The notes under the pieces: generated by a model
Told to the model about the DNA's origin: nothing
Database searches by the model: none
Seen by the model: only the letters and a program-made list of their open reading frames with translations
In this document: positions 16,733 to 24,665 of the stretch, in pieces
How positions within the stretch are numbered: position 1 is the stretch's first letter
How the letters are laid out: each line of letters begins with the position of its first letter
Translations under genes and position numbers: made by a program
DNA from: Halorubrum xinjiangense
GTDB taxonomy: Archaea > Halobacteriota > Halobacteria > Halobacteriales > Haloferacaceae
Length of the DNA: 64,000 nt
Direction of reading: 5' to 3'
NCBI RefSeq assembly: GCF_900102375.1
Contig: NZ_FNBO01000011.1
Coordinates: 52,870-116,869, forward strand

Positions 16733-17830
16733 TTACGCCTCGACGTCGTCGTCCCGCAACGCCTCAAGCGCCTCCTCTAACAGCATTTGAACGCTCTCCG
16801 CAGCAGCCTCTCCACGTGTCTCGTCCTGCTCCGCCTCACCCACTGGTTCATCCGCATCTGACACGATCTCCGCGGCAGACTCGTCATCCTCATCGGCAGT
16901 CACCTCGCTTGCCCGCGCCGCCGCGTTCCGTATCACCTCTGCTTCGTCCGGTCCTCTCGCTGCCGTCGACGAGTCCTCCTCATCCGACCCGTCCTTCGAG
17001 ACCCGCGGCCGACCGCCCCTGCTGAACGCGTCGAGCGGGAAGTCATACATTTTCGAGCGCTTCTCCTTGTAGAATGTGCCGCGCCGCGAGACATCGAAGA
17101 CCTCCATCACTGTCTGGCGGTCACACCCCCGATCGAGCGCCCGCCGTACGAGCTCGTCTTCTGTCCGTTGGACGAGCAGTTTGGGATCGTCTGGGATGTG
17201 GCCGCGAGCGGTCGTCACGATATCATCGAGTAAACCCCACTCTTGGGTGGCGATATCTTTTGTCACAAGCGGCTCTGTCCGCTCAGTCACTTCATTATCG
17301 AGTCCGCCCAAATGCCACAACCGCTCTCGAACAGCCGTGCGGGTCATCTCAACTGTTAATTTGTCCACAATCTCCTTTGTGCGGAGTGGGCCGTTGTCAT
17401 AGAGGATCCGCAAAATCTCGTACTCGTGGGACTTCAATTCCTTGTCATCGGCCTCCGTCAGCCGGATGGGTATATCGCTGGGCGTCGATCTCATGTGATG
17501 CCACGAGTGGCAACTCCGACACAACGTGAGGAGGTTCGCTGGGTCGTGTTCGTCGAAATCATCCGGATCCCGATCTGCGTGGTGGACCTCGAGGTCGGCC
17601 AGGCCGCCAGCGGCTGGCGCTTTCGCGTTACATGCCCGGCAGCGATACCGATCGCGTTGTAGCACTTTCTTCTGCGTTGCCTGATCCACCGTTTCGTTCC
17701 GCTCCGCGCCCGAGCCCATCGATGCCGTCTCTAACTGGTCCGATGGCGTCTCGGCATCGGCTGGCTCCTCGTCCGCTGTTGGTTCGTCGTCTGTTCCGTC
17801 AGCCGTGTCCTCGTCTTCTGAATCTCTCAT
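16733..17830 (-). CDS. HNH endonuclease with winged helix
   Basis: The 365-residue protein has a disordered acidic N-terminus (1-55), then an HNH/zinc domain (about 60-125): RCRACNAKAP, DLEVHHADRDPDD, NLLTLCRSCHSWHH. A winged-helix region follows (about 140-215, LRTKEIVDKLTVEMTRTAVRERLWHL). A second helix-turn-helix-like segment (VMEVFDVSRRGTFYKEKRSKMY) and a long acidic tail complete it. It should cut DNA, perhaps at targets set by the DNA-binding domains. It is the last co-oriented gene after the RAMP operon, 126 bases past the exonuclease stop, so it may or may not belong to that system. Confidence 0.75.
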   Translation of the reverse strand: MRDSEDEDTADGTDDEPTADEEPADAETPSDQLETASMGSGAERNETVDQATQKKVLQRDRYRCRACNAKAPAAGGLADLEVHHADRDPDDFDEHDPANLLTLCRSCHSWHHMRSTPSDIPIRLTEADDKELKSHEYEILRILYDNGPLRTKEIVDKLTVEMTRTAVRERLWHLGGLDNEVTERTEPLVTKDIATQEWGLLDDIVTTARGHIPDDPKLLVQRTEDELVRRALDRGCDRQTVMEVFDVSRRGTFYKEKRSKMYDFPLDAFSRGGRPRVSKDGSDEEDSSTAARGPDEAEVIRNAAARASEVTADEDDESAAEIVSDADEPVGEAEQDETRGEAAAESVQMLLEEALEALRDDDVEA

Positions 17831-17956
17831 GTATATCGTTCTGTGTCCGGCTTCGCACGCACTGTGACCGCCAGCATCGCTCATCCTCCTGGTGTATCGC
17901 TTCAATCAGCAGCCCCGCTGCTGGGGAACGCGCCGCAACCGCTCACCGAGCCAGAC

Positions 17957-18616
17957 TCACGCGTCTCGTGTCGGTGAGAGCGATTTCACGTTGAACTCCG
18001 CCTTCCCGCAGTACCGCTCAGCAACCCGGCCGAGCGCCTGCGTCCGCAGGATATCCGCTACGTTATGTAGGACGAGCTCGTCGAATCGCCCCTCCTCGAA
18101 GGCGGTCACCGCCACCGCACTGTCCGCGAACGGATCGATATCACTGTGGGACCCGTCGCCGAGCAGCTCGTACACAGCCGCCAACCCCCGCTGTTCCTCA
18201 CCGTCAACCGTCGTGTTGAACCGATCCGAAACCACCGGCAACACGTCCGCGTACGCCACATCGAATGGCCACGCCATCTCACAGGCCGCGTACCGACTCC
18301 GCAGAAACGGCAGATCGAAGCCACCGCTCCACACCTCACCGTTGAACGCGATGAGAAGCGTTTCGGCGTCCTGTATCCGATCTCTGACGAACGTCGCCAC
18401 AGCCGCCAGCAGCGCGGCCTCATCGGTGTGTGTCGAGACGTTCACGAGTGTCTCCGACAGCCGCGCTTTCACGCTGGCCTCGACGTCACCGGCTGTCCGC
18501 CCGGCAGTTTGGACGAACACCTGAACCCCCATCGGCATCGCAAACCCGACGACAGTTACCTCATCGTCGACGTCGAAGCCGGTCGTCTCGATATCGAAGG
18601 CTACCTGCTCGAGCAT
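17957..18616 (-). CDS. YprB-like RNase H-fold 3'-5' exonuclease
   Basis: This 219-residue protein has the DEDD exonuclease motifs: FDIETTG (Asp8, Glu10), IAFNGEVWSGGFDLPFLRSR (about 88-107), a middle DIDPFADSAVAVTAFEEG, and HNVADILRTQAL (about 180). The last motif is the form seen in YprB/RNase_H_2-type proteins. It should degrade RNA or DNA from the 3' end. Its ATG overlaps the TAA of the Cas5/6-like gene (TAATG), so it is part of the RAMP operon. It may process guide RNA or act as the effector nuclease. Confidence 0.75.
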   Translation of the reverse strand: MLEQVAFDIETTGFDVDDEVTVVGFAMPMGVQVFVQTAGRTAGDVEASVKARLSETLVNVSTHTDEAALLAAVATFVRDRIQDAETLLIAFNGEVWSGGFDLPFLRSRYAACEMAWPFDVAYADVLPVVSDRFNTTVDGEEQRGLAAVYELLGDGSHSDIDPFADSAVAVTAFEEGRFDELVLHNVADILRTQALGRVAERYCGKAEFNVKSLSPTRDA

Positions 18617-19560
18617 TACCTCACCTCACCCCGCCCCGGCACACGATCGTGGCTGGCCGGTCGCACCCGCAGTTCACCGAAACCGAACCGCGCGTGTGTC
18701 CCGATTCGCAACACGCCATTTTTCGCCGTCTGTATTGGGTCGCTTCCGGCGTAGCCAACGAGTTGTCCGTGGTCGACCGTCGCTAGTTCGTATACAGATT
18801 CCCCAACGAGTCGCTCCTCCCGGCGACGTAACCGGCGGTCTCGCGTTGGCGCATCGCTCCCCAGGCCCGTCACCGACGTGTCCCACCACCAGGGCACTGA
18901 CTGAGTGTCCGCGTCCGGGGCCTCACTTTGGAGGACATAGGGCGTCACCAGCTCGATCGTGTACTGGTCGTAGCCTCGCAACCCATCGAACGACAGTGCG
19001 TCGAGCTCGACGACTTGTGAGTCCACGAGCGACACTTCCCCGAACCCGTAGTTCCGATTGCCACCCAGCTGAATCCCATCGAACACAGTCTCCTCAAGCG
19101 GCAGCACGCCTTCGCGCTCGCTGTGGAGATACGCGTGGACGTACCATTCCACTCGGCGTTTCGAGTTCCGCTGGTGCTCGGGCACGCCGAAGAACGATTC
19201 CGGCGCGACTGTGAGCCGCCCGCCATGCGACTGGCGATCCATCGTGTTCTGCGCATCGCGCGGCCGCGACGCCTGTAGCCACCGCTGGGCCGCATCCCGA
19301 AACAGGAACAGGTCCTCGTACGACTCAACCGGTGGAAGCGACCCGCCGAGTTTGCCGGCGTACCCATTTTGTGAGTGTGCCTCCGGGTAGGAGCCGTACT
19401 CTGACGGCGCGAACATCGCATGGCTCACCTGTAGTTCGCGTCGCGTCCGGTCGTCGACGTCTGCCGCGACCGCCTTAAACAGCGCGTTGCCCGACACGTG
19501 GTACGGCCGTCCCGCATACGGGGTCGACAGTTCGAACACCAGCTGTTGGATCGTCGTCAC
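18616..19560 (-). CDS. RAMP protein, Cas5/Cas6-like
   Basis: The 314-residue protein has an N-terminal strand followed by SGNALFKAVA, and two glycine-rich loops of RAMP type: GGNRNYGFGEVSLVDS (about residue 165) and HARFGFGELRVRP near the C-terminus. Two such loops suggest two ferredoxin-like folds, as in Cas5 or Cas6 proteins of CRISPR effector complexes. It starts with GTG that overlaps the TGA of the upstream frame (GTGA) and ends in TAATG with the exonuclease gene, so translation is coupled on both sides. Subtype cannot be fixed by eye. Confidence 0.65.
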   Translation of the reverse strand: MTTIQQLVFELSTPYAGRPYHVSGNALFKAVAADVDDRTRRELQVSHAMFAPSEYGSYPEAHSQNGYAGKLGGSLPPVESYEDLFLFRDAAQRWLQASRPRDAQNTMDRQSHGGRLTVAPESFFGVPEHQRNSKRRVEWYVHAYLHSEREGVLPLEETVFDGIQLGGNRNYGFGEVSLVDSQVVELDALSFDGLRGYDQYTIELVTPYVLQSEAPDADTQSVPWWWDTSVTGLGSDAPTRDRRLRRREERLVGESVYELATVDHGQLVGYAGSDPIQTAKNGVLRIGTHARFGFGELRVRPASHDRVPGRGEVR

Positions 19561-20159
19561 GCCACACCCCCGCCGCTTCGAGTGGAGATTGTAACACGTT
19601 CACGTACCACACGGTCGGTAGCTGTGGTGGATCGACCTGCCCACAGCAGGCAGTCACGATCGGTTGGGGCGTACAGTAGCGTGGCCCCCCATCGGTACGC
19701 ACGCACCGGTCCGACATGCTGGCTCGCAGCGCGTCCCGCGTATTCACGGCCCGACCATTCCGCTGGGGCGCTGGGGTGTGAGTTCGCTTGGCTTCGCCCG
19801 AGTGTGAGATGGTCTGCGCCCCCAGCTGTCGTCGGAGTTCGTCGAGCCGGCAGTGTTGCGGGCGCTCCCGGGCGGGCCAGCGGATGTCGACGCCCACCCA
19901 CTAGCGACGCCGGCGGACCGGCAGCCCGACTCACAGACTCACCGCTTGACCATATCGGACAGTCTGTCGTGTCTGGCGTCCCAGCCGTGGCGTGCTCGGG
20001 CGTTGACGGTGCGTGCGCTCCCGGGCAGGCCGGCAGTCGTCGAGACCCACTCACTAGCGACGCCGGCGGACAGGCAGTCCGACCCACGGGCTCACTGCCC
20101 GACCATATCGCATGGGTGGGGTCGGCGGTCCGCCAGTCACGATCGTGTCGGCGGGTCAT
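19557..20159 (-). CDS. Uncertain 200-residue protein with an internal 51-residue duplication
   Basis: An open frame runs from an ATG overlapping the upstream stop (ATGA) to a TGA overlapping the next start (GTGA), the spacing expected of a real operon member. The product is rich in Pro, Ser, Gly, Ala and Arg and poor in acidic residues, unusual for this organism. It contains two copies of PPASLV(S/G)G(S/G)RR 51 residues apart. A competing frame from a GTG at 19897 to 19475 has higher third-position GC and more normal composition (GPRYCTPQPIVTACC, then WYVNVLQSPLEAAGVW). That may be the true coding frame, implying a frameshift or gene decay. Confidence 0.4.
   Translation of the reverse strand: MTRRHDRDWRTADPTHAIWSGSEPVGRTACPPASLVSGSRRLPACPGAHAPSTPEHATAGTPDTTDCPIWSSGESVSRAAGPPASLVGGRRHPLARPGAPATLPARRTPTTAGGADHLTLGRSQANSHPSAPAEWSGREYAGRAASQHVGPVRAYRWGATLLYAPTDRDCLLWAGRSTTATDRVVRERVTISTRSGGGVA
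19859..20110. repeat. Two direct repeats of about 100 bp, 153 bp apart
   Basis: The segments 19859-19957 and 20011-20110 are clearly related: both run from GCGCTCCCGGGC through CACTAGCGACGCCGGCGGAC to GACCATATCG. The spacing is near 153 bases, or 51 codons, so the duplication preserves the reading frame. It lies inside the RAMP operon between the unknown 275-residue gene and the Cas5/6-like gene. Confidence 0.75.
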
Positions 20160-20983
20160 CCGCTCACCTCCACTGTGCCGCGCCTGTCCTTGGCGACAGC
20201 ATCCTCGATATACTGTAGCGCCGTCGACCACGACCTGATTCGTCGCAACTGCGCATCCACGTGACGCCACCACTGCGCTTCACGGCCCAAGGGCGACCCA
20301 GACACTCGGTTCCATACATCAGCAAACGATTCAACCGGGGCTGGGCCGATCCACGCCGCTGGTCCGTCTGGTGACGCTGACAGCCGCATCGTCATCGCCT
20401 CCGTCCACAACACCGTTCGGTGTGGCACCACGCAGTCCGCGTCGAGTGCTGCCTGCTGTCTCGCTTTTCGATCCGCGTTCCGAGGTGGTGATTCCGACGT
20501 CGGCTCGGCAACCAAGTACAGGTCGTCAAATGTGTGGCCCGCCCGATATGCGTCGAGCAACGCGGCCACCAGCAACACGTGGTACTTGAGTGACGAGTAT
20601 GGGAGATACACCGACTCGTTCACTAACGCTGCAGTCTCGCTCGTCAACCACGCTGCGTGGAGTTCGTCTGGGGAGCCATCGATCAACGGCTCAATTGCGG
20701 TTTCTTGTACGGGAACCGCCCCCGTTTCGAGCACCGAGCCCGTCAGCAGCGACAGCCGGGCCGGCGACGAATGATTCGCTACCGTTTGTTCGGGTTCACC
20801 GTCCGGTCGGCTCAGTAACGCCGCATCTCGATCCGTCTGCATCGGGACTGAGTCGTTCACCGGCACTTCGAACAGCTCGTCACGTCCCGACCCGTGCTGG
20901 CGACCGCGAAGTTTGTGGACGTCATGTCGGTACGCGATCGCCATGTCTACGTTCGCGGCCTCATCCGTTGCCGCCGGGGGCAT
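20156..20983 (-). CDS. Unrecognised RAMP-operon protein
   Basis: This 275-residue protein has no motif I recognise. A hydrophobic helical segment at about residues 128-150 (YLPYSSLKYHVLLVAALLDAYRAG) is followed by a strand DDLYLVAEP. The C-terminal 60 residues are helical and Trp/Arg-rich (AQWWRHVDAQLRRIRSW). Its ATG overlaps the Cas7-like stop (TAATG) and its TGA overlaps the next ATG (ATGA), so it is a core operon member. By position it could be a large- or small-subunit analogue, but that is inference only. Confidence 0.7.
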   Translation of the reverse strand: MPPAATDEAANVDMAIAYRHDVHKLRGRQHGSGRDELFEVPVNDSVPMQTDRDAALLSRPDGEPEQTVANHSSPARLSLLTGSVLETGAVPVQETAIEPLIDGSPDELHAAWLTSETAALVNESVYLPYSSLKYHVLLVAALLDAYRAGHTFDDLYLVAEPTSESPPRNADRKARQQAALDADCVVPHRTVLWTEAMTMRLSASPDGPAAWIGPAPVESFADVWNRVSGSPLGREAQWWRHVDAQLRRIRSWSTALQYIEDAVAKDRRGTVEVSG

Positions 20984-21903
20984 TATGTCGCCCCCGCATC
21001 GCCGTTAACCCGCTCTTGGAGCGGCACCACGAACTGCTGGCGCACCGACTCTCGCCACAGGTCATCCTTCCACGCCATCCCCGACGTCGCGTCTTGGGCG
21101 CGATTGTACACTCGCTTGATCTCGGCATCCGTGTACAGCGGGTTGATGATACGCGCATCAACCATGCCCGCCCCGAAATTCCGCGCCCCACCGAGCTGCA
21201 ACTCGAACTCATCGCTATGCGCGTCGAGGTAATCGACCGCCTCAACCAGGAGCCCGACGTACTCCGGTTTCAGCTCTCGCAGCGAGAGTTTCCACGTCCC
21301 CACCAGGTTGCCGACGACGTCTCGGGACGCCATCCGCAGTGGTTGCCCGTCGTCCTCGCTGTTCCGCGACCGCACCTGCGTGTTTAGCTGGCGGTAGTGC
21401 GCTTCCGCTTCGCCTTGCAAGACGTCGACTTGCCGGCGAATCGGCGAGAACCGGAGTGGTCGGCGCACCAGTCGCCCCGCCCGGTCGTTGAATCCGCCAA
21501 AGAGGTCGTAGATTACGCAGCCGGCGTCCCCATCGACGCACGAGCCTTTCTCGTGGTACCCGGCGTCGAGGTCGCGCTCGTACACGTCCTCAAGCATGTA
21601 ATCCCCGTTTGCTGCGCCCGGATGGCACGCCGTGCCGCCCGCGACCTGTATCACGCGTTCACAGCCGTGACGGAGCCAGCCGGAGAGTGGGAACGGAGAC
21701 ACCATCCCGCCGATTTGGTTTTGTGGGTCGTCCGCTTCGTACCGGTCCGCCGAGGCATGGTGGCGGTCCGTCACGATCCCATCGCCCGGTGCGAGCAGCG
21801 GGATTTCGAGCCCCACATACAGGTCCGGGAGTGTGAGGTTCTCGATGTCCTCTGGGAGTGACATCTCGTGGTCGAGGTGCGATGTCTCGAATTCGGGGGG
21901 CAT
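20983..21903 (-). CDS. RAMP protein, Cas7-like backbone subunit
   Basis: The 306-residue protein shows the Cas7/Csm3 pattern. LYVGLEIPLLAPGDG comes near the start, then SPFPLSGWLRHGCERV, analogous to the PGSSLKG.LR element. A Cys-containing CVIYDLFGGFNDRAGRLVRRP block corresponds to the C..C..FG segment. A glycine-rich loop GGARNFGAGMVDARI lies at about residue 240. Cas7 subunits polymerise along guide RNA. Translation is coupled by TAATG at both ends. A relation to type IV Csf2 or to derived haloarchaeal RAMP modules seems likely but needs profile searches. Confidence 0.7.
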   Translation of the reverse strand: MPPEFETSHLDHEMSLPEDIENLTLPDLYVGLEIPLLAPGDGIVTDRHHASADRYEADDPQNQIGGMVSPFPLSGWLRHGCERVIQVAGGTACHPGAANGDYMLEDVYERDLDAGYHEKGSCVDGDAGCVIYDLFGGFNDRAGRLVRRPLRFSPIRRQVDVLQGEAEAHYRQLNTQVRSRNSEDDGQPLRMASRDVVGNLVGTWKLSLRELKPEYVGLLVEAVDYLDAHSDEFELQLGGARNFGAGMVDARIINPLYTDAEIKRVYNRAQDATSGMAWKDDLWRESVRQQFVVPLQERVNGDAGAT

Positions 21904-22499
21904 TACTCCTCACCCCCTTGGTTGGTCGCGTGTTGGTGGGTCTGCTCGTTGTGTTCGGCCTGGTGTGTTCCGTCTCTCTGGGAGTAATCAGCCGTGTGCT
22001 CAGTAGTCCCTTCAAGTTGCGTGGACCCGCGCTCGTGGATGTCTTCGAACGGTTGTGTCGGGTCAGCCTCGGTGGCCTGGTGCGTGTGGAGAGGGTCGCT
22101 CTCGCGTGTCGTTTCCTCACCGATCGTGTAGGCGTCGGTCGACGTCGGTCGGCTCGCCACGATTGGTTCCGGCGCGAGGAGCACCAGCCAGGATGACTGG
22201 GTCGCCACATCGGTACACAGGCCAATTCGGCCTGTCACGACGAGTTCGTGGACGCCCCTCATGAACTCTGTCGGGTGCGCGTGCTCGTCCGCCCGGCACA
22301 TCACGTATCCAATTTCAAAAATGGGGTTGCCAGCCGCCCGGAAGGCATACGCGGTCAGCTCGTCGCCTTCCCGGAGCTCACGGCCGCAGATTTGACATGC
22401 TGCCGGCCCTTCCCCGAGCGCAATATATTGTATTTTTGATATATCTTCAATTAGCTCATCACCGGTACCGTCTTCAGTTTGCGGATTGTTGTGTTCCAT
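21903..22499 (-). CDS. Zinc-finger protein, Csf1-like, first gene of the RAMP operon
   Basis: The 198-residue protein has a zinc-binding motif CQICGRELREGDELTAYAFR (about residues 35-54) and a second part YVMCRADEHAHP (about 64-75). A compact domain extends to about residue 110. The last 90 residues are low-complexity (Thr, Glu, His, Gln) and probably disordered. A small zinc protein heading an operon with Cas7-like and Cas5-like proteins recalls Csf1 of type IV CRISPR systems; this is an analogy, not a demonstrated homology. The leader upstream is unusually structured. Confidence 0.6.
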   Translation of the reverse strand: MEHNNPQTEDGTGDELIEDISKIQYIALGEGPAACQICGRELREGDELTAYAFRAAGNPIFEIGYVMCRADEHAHPTEFMRGVHELVVTGRIGLCTDVATQSSWLVLLAPEPIVASRPTSTDAYTIGEETTRESDPLHTHQATEADPTQPFEDIHERGSTQLEGTTEHTADYSQRDGTHQAEHNEQTHQHATNQGGEE

Positions 22500-22504
22500 G
22501 GCTA

Positions 22505-22576
22505 TCTCACAGCCCGTGAGAAGCCTGGTCCGAGTGTTCCTGCACTCGGGCGTTTTCGTACGCCCCTAGAGACCAG
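22505..22576 (-). ncRNA. Structured leader: three-way junction plus hairpin
   Basis: Directly upstream of the Csf1-like start, four perfect stems tile the sequence. Outer stem: CTGGTC (22525-22530) with GACCAG (22571-22576). Inside it are CGAGTG/CACTCG (22531-22536 with 22543-22548) and GGCGT/ACGCC (22549-22553 with 22560-22564). Separately, TCTCAC/GTGAGA (22505-22510 with 22516-22521) lies next to the start codon. With a TATA-like box at 22608-22615 on the minus strand, transcription should begin just before the outer stem. Haloarchaeal mRNAs are mostly leaderless, so a folded leader of about 80 bases is notable. It could be a riboswitch-like control or a small RNA bound by the RAMP complex. 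Confidence 0.55.
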
Positions 22577-22585
22577 ACCTCTTCA

Positions 22586-22642
22586 CCATCACCTACACTA
22601 TGTAATGGTATAAACCTTCGCCATCTCTTATGGAGGTGATGG
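22586..22642. promoter_or_regulatory. Inverted repeat flanking the divergent promoter
   Basis: CCATCACCT at 22586-22594 and AGGTGATGG at 22634-22642 form a perfect 9-base inverted repeat. It surrounds the TATA-like box (TTTATACC read on the minus strand, 22608-22615) of the RAMP operon. A second AT-rich box (AATAAATAAG, about 22660) serves the plus-strand regulator gene starting at 22692. The layout fits an operator for a dimeric regulator that controls both directions. Confidence 0.55.
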
Positions 22643-22691
22643 ACCAAGTCAAACCAACCAATAAATAAGATGTGTACGCTAAACAACTCCT

Positions 22692-22925
22692 GTGCCGGGC
22701 AAAGATCGTGAAGAAGAATCTGGGAAATACACCACTAGCTATCAAGATTCTGAATTTATACATGCTATCAAGCAACTTGATGGTCTGGGTGGGACCTCCG
22801 AAATAGCGGACACAGTTGGGTGTACAAGGCGAACAGCATACACCCGGTTACAGAAACTAGAAAATGAAAATCAGGTGACCAGCCGTAAGATCGGAAATTC
22901 GTTAGTGTGGAGTGTTTCTGACTGA
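22692..22925 (+). CDS. Small winged-helix regulator, divergent from the RAMP operon
   Basis: The 77-residue protein is one winged helix: FIHAIKQLDGLGGTSEIADTVGCTRRTAYTRLQKLENENQVTSRKIGNSLVWSV. The recognition helix is CTRRTAYTRLQKL, followed by a short wing. The start is a GTG. It is divergent from the RAMP operon across a 190-base region with an inverted repeat, so it is the obvious candidate regulator of that operon. Confidence 0.75.
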   Translation: MPGKDREEESGKYTTSYQDSEFIHAIKQLDGLGGTSEIADTVGCTRRTAYTRLQKLENENQVTSRKIGNSLVWSVSD

Positions 22926-22957
22926 TTTTAGAGTTGTAAAATCTGTATTATTCTAGC

Positions 22958-24427
22958 TTATTCATCCGGATAATCAACCCCCTCATTTTGCCAAGTCTTT
23001 TTGACGAAATTATACTCATTTCCTTCATTATCTGTCTTTGAGTTGAGTTCCTCTAGCAAAATTTCAACACCAGGTGAAAATTCTGAAGCAATAAGTACAC
23101 CTGTATCTGGGGGATTACCGTCGGCTGTAGCACCGTCCCAATACATCAGTAACTGGTAGACACTCTGAGCACCCGCAGTATTCTTTTTCGCTTCATAAAT
23201 GGTAACCTCGTGACCATCAAAGACGTAGAGATCAACAGGTACCGGAGAGTCAATCGTGTCATAGACTTCAAATTCTGTCTCTACACGTGATGTCTGCGGC
23301 AAGTGTGTCTCTTTCTTATCTGAAAGCTCTCGAACCAATTCTTTTTCTGAAATTGAACCAGTCAATTTCTTTTGCGGTTGAGGGTGGATATTTCGAATCC
23401 ACTCAAACAGCTGTTCAAGCTTTTCGTCCCCACTTCTAATACCATTTTTAGCGGTTCTTGTTGTCGGGAGCCGTTCTAATCTATCACTTTTAAGATTGAT
23501 TATCGCAAGGAAGTGGTTATACAGGTTGTGGCGTTCTTTACGCCAAATTTCCGGAAATAAATTTGTAGCTAACACTCGCCCATTAACTCGGATTTCTACC
23601 CCAGATGTCGACATATTTCTTTGATAATATTTTGCGTAGTCACTCTCCTTCATCTCACCAAATTCGTACTCGACTTCAACTTGTCCACCTCCCAGATCGA
23701 GAGTTTCTGTACCAACCTTTGGATCATAGTAACCCTCCCAAATCGGCTCAACAGCTTCTACGCGCTTATTCTGCCCATCAAATTGTAATGATATACTAAC
23801 ACGTCCGTCTTGAATAACGCCCGCATATGTATGACCGAGATCTTCTCTGAGGTACTCAATACACCGGCTGAACCCGGCACTACCACGAACACCCTGTTGG
23901 ATTGTGTTGAAGAAGCTCATAGACGACGTAAACCGGATAAAGGTCCCAGATCCGTTGAATTGTCCGGGCCAGGTTTCATTTCCGGTAGATGACGTTTGGG
24001 ATGAGAGATTGAAATGGTAAGGAGAGGTCACCTTCCTAAATTGTCCATCATCAAATTCTTCCTCAGTCCTAGTGTATATCTCCCAAGAGTTATTATCCGG
24101 ATCTGCGGAAGCTAATGCGTGTTTTAGGCCGAATCCATGCTCGTTTAGCGGAGCATCACCTACACTTCGATCTCCCAGTCGGAGTGCCGGCTCGAAATCG
24201 ACAATCCCCGTGCCTGTATCCTCTATCCCGACAATAACTTCATCTTCGTTGACTTTGTCAAAGGTGACAACCACTTGTGTTCCTGTTGTCTCATTACCCT
24301 CAAAATTAGCAACGCTATTATCAACAAATTCACAAATAACTTGCGTGAAGGAATCAAAATGGCCTCCAATACCTTCCCACAGCTGTTGCTCATCAGGAGT
24401 TACATCTAAGCCGGTTTGACTTGGCAT
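22958..24427 (-). CDS. GHKL (MORC-like) ATPase fused to a PD-(D/E)XK nuclease domain
   Basis: The 489-residue protein has an N-terminal GHKL ATPase with the N-box VICEFVDNSVAN (about 31-42), the G1 box GIEDTGTGI (about 72-80) and a G2-like HGFGLKHA (about 98-105). A transducer-like middle region follows. The C-terminal domain shows VDLYVFDGHEVTIYEAKKN (about 400-418), the D...E-x-K of PD-(D/E)XK nucleases, with a QLLMYWDG helix after it. A gyrase-like clamp joined to a nuclease is typical of defence proteins. The ATPase boxes recur in the methyltransferase fusion at 34575. Confidence 0.78.
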   Translation of the reverse strand: MPSQTGLDVTPDEQQLWEGIGGHFDSFTQVICEFVDNSVANFEGNETTGTQVVVTFDKVNEDEVIVGIEDTGTGIVDFEPALRLGDRSVGDAPLNEHGFGLKHALASADPDNNSWEIYTRTEEEFDDGQFRKVTSPYHFNLSSQTSSTGNETWPGQFNGSGTFIRFTSSMSFFNTIQQGVRGSAGFSRCIEYLREDLGHTYAGVIQDGRVSISLQFDGQNKRVEAVEPIWEGYYDPKVGTETLDLGGGQVEVEYEFGEMKESDYAKYYQRNMSTSGVEIRVNGRVLATNLFPEIWRKERHNLYNHFLAIINLKSDRLERLPTTRTAKNGIRSGDEKLEQLFEWIRNIHPQPQKKLTGSISEKELVRELSDKKETHLPQTSRVETEFEVYDTIDSPVPVDLYVFDGHEVTIYEAKKNTAGAQSVYQLLMYWDGATADGNPPDTGVLIASEFSPGVEILLEELNSKTDNEGNEYNFVKKTWQNEGVDYPDE

Positions 24428-24665
24428 AGATTGATGCTGAACTTATCATTACTTTATTTTATTGATAGAGGAATACAGATAATATATTCTCGAATTATGG
24501 CATAGCAGAATTAATTTAGTGGATATATTTTTAACTGATAAGATACTTGATGTGATATGAACCGGAGTTGAGTTCTCTAATCAAACCATCTCCGAACCTA
24601 GTCTAGTATCAAGGTTGATTTCAGCTCAGAAAGAATAACATAGCAACACAGTATTTGTTAGTAAT

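Noticed and set aside
16733..22691. CRISPR array near the RAMP operon
   Set aside because: No regular 25-40 base repeats with spacers were seen. The only repeats are the two 100-base segments 153 bases apart, which are not array-like.
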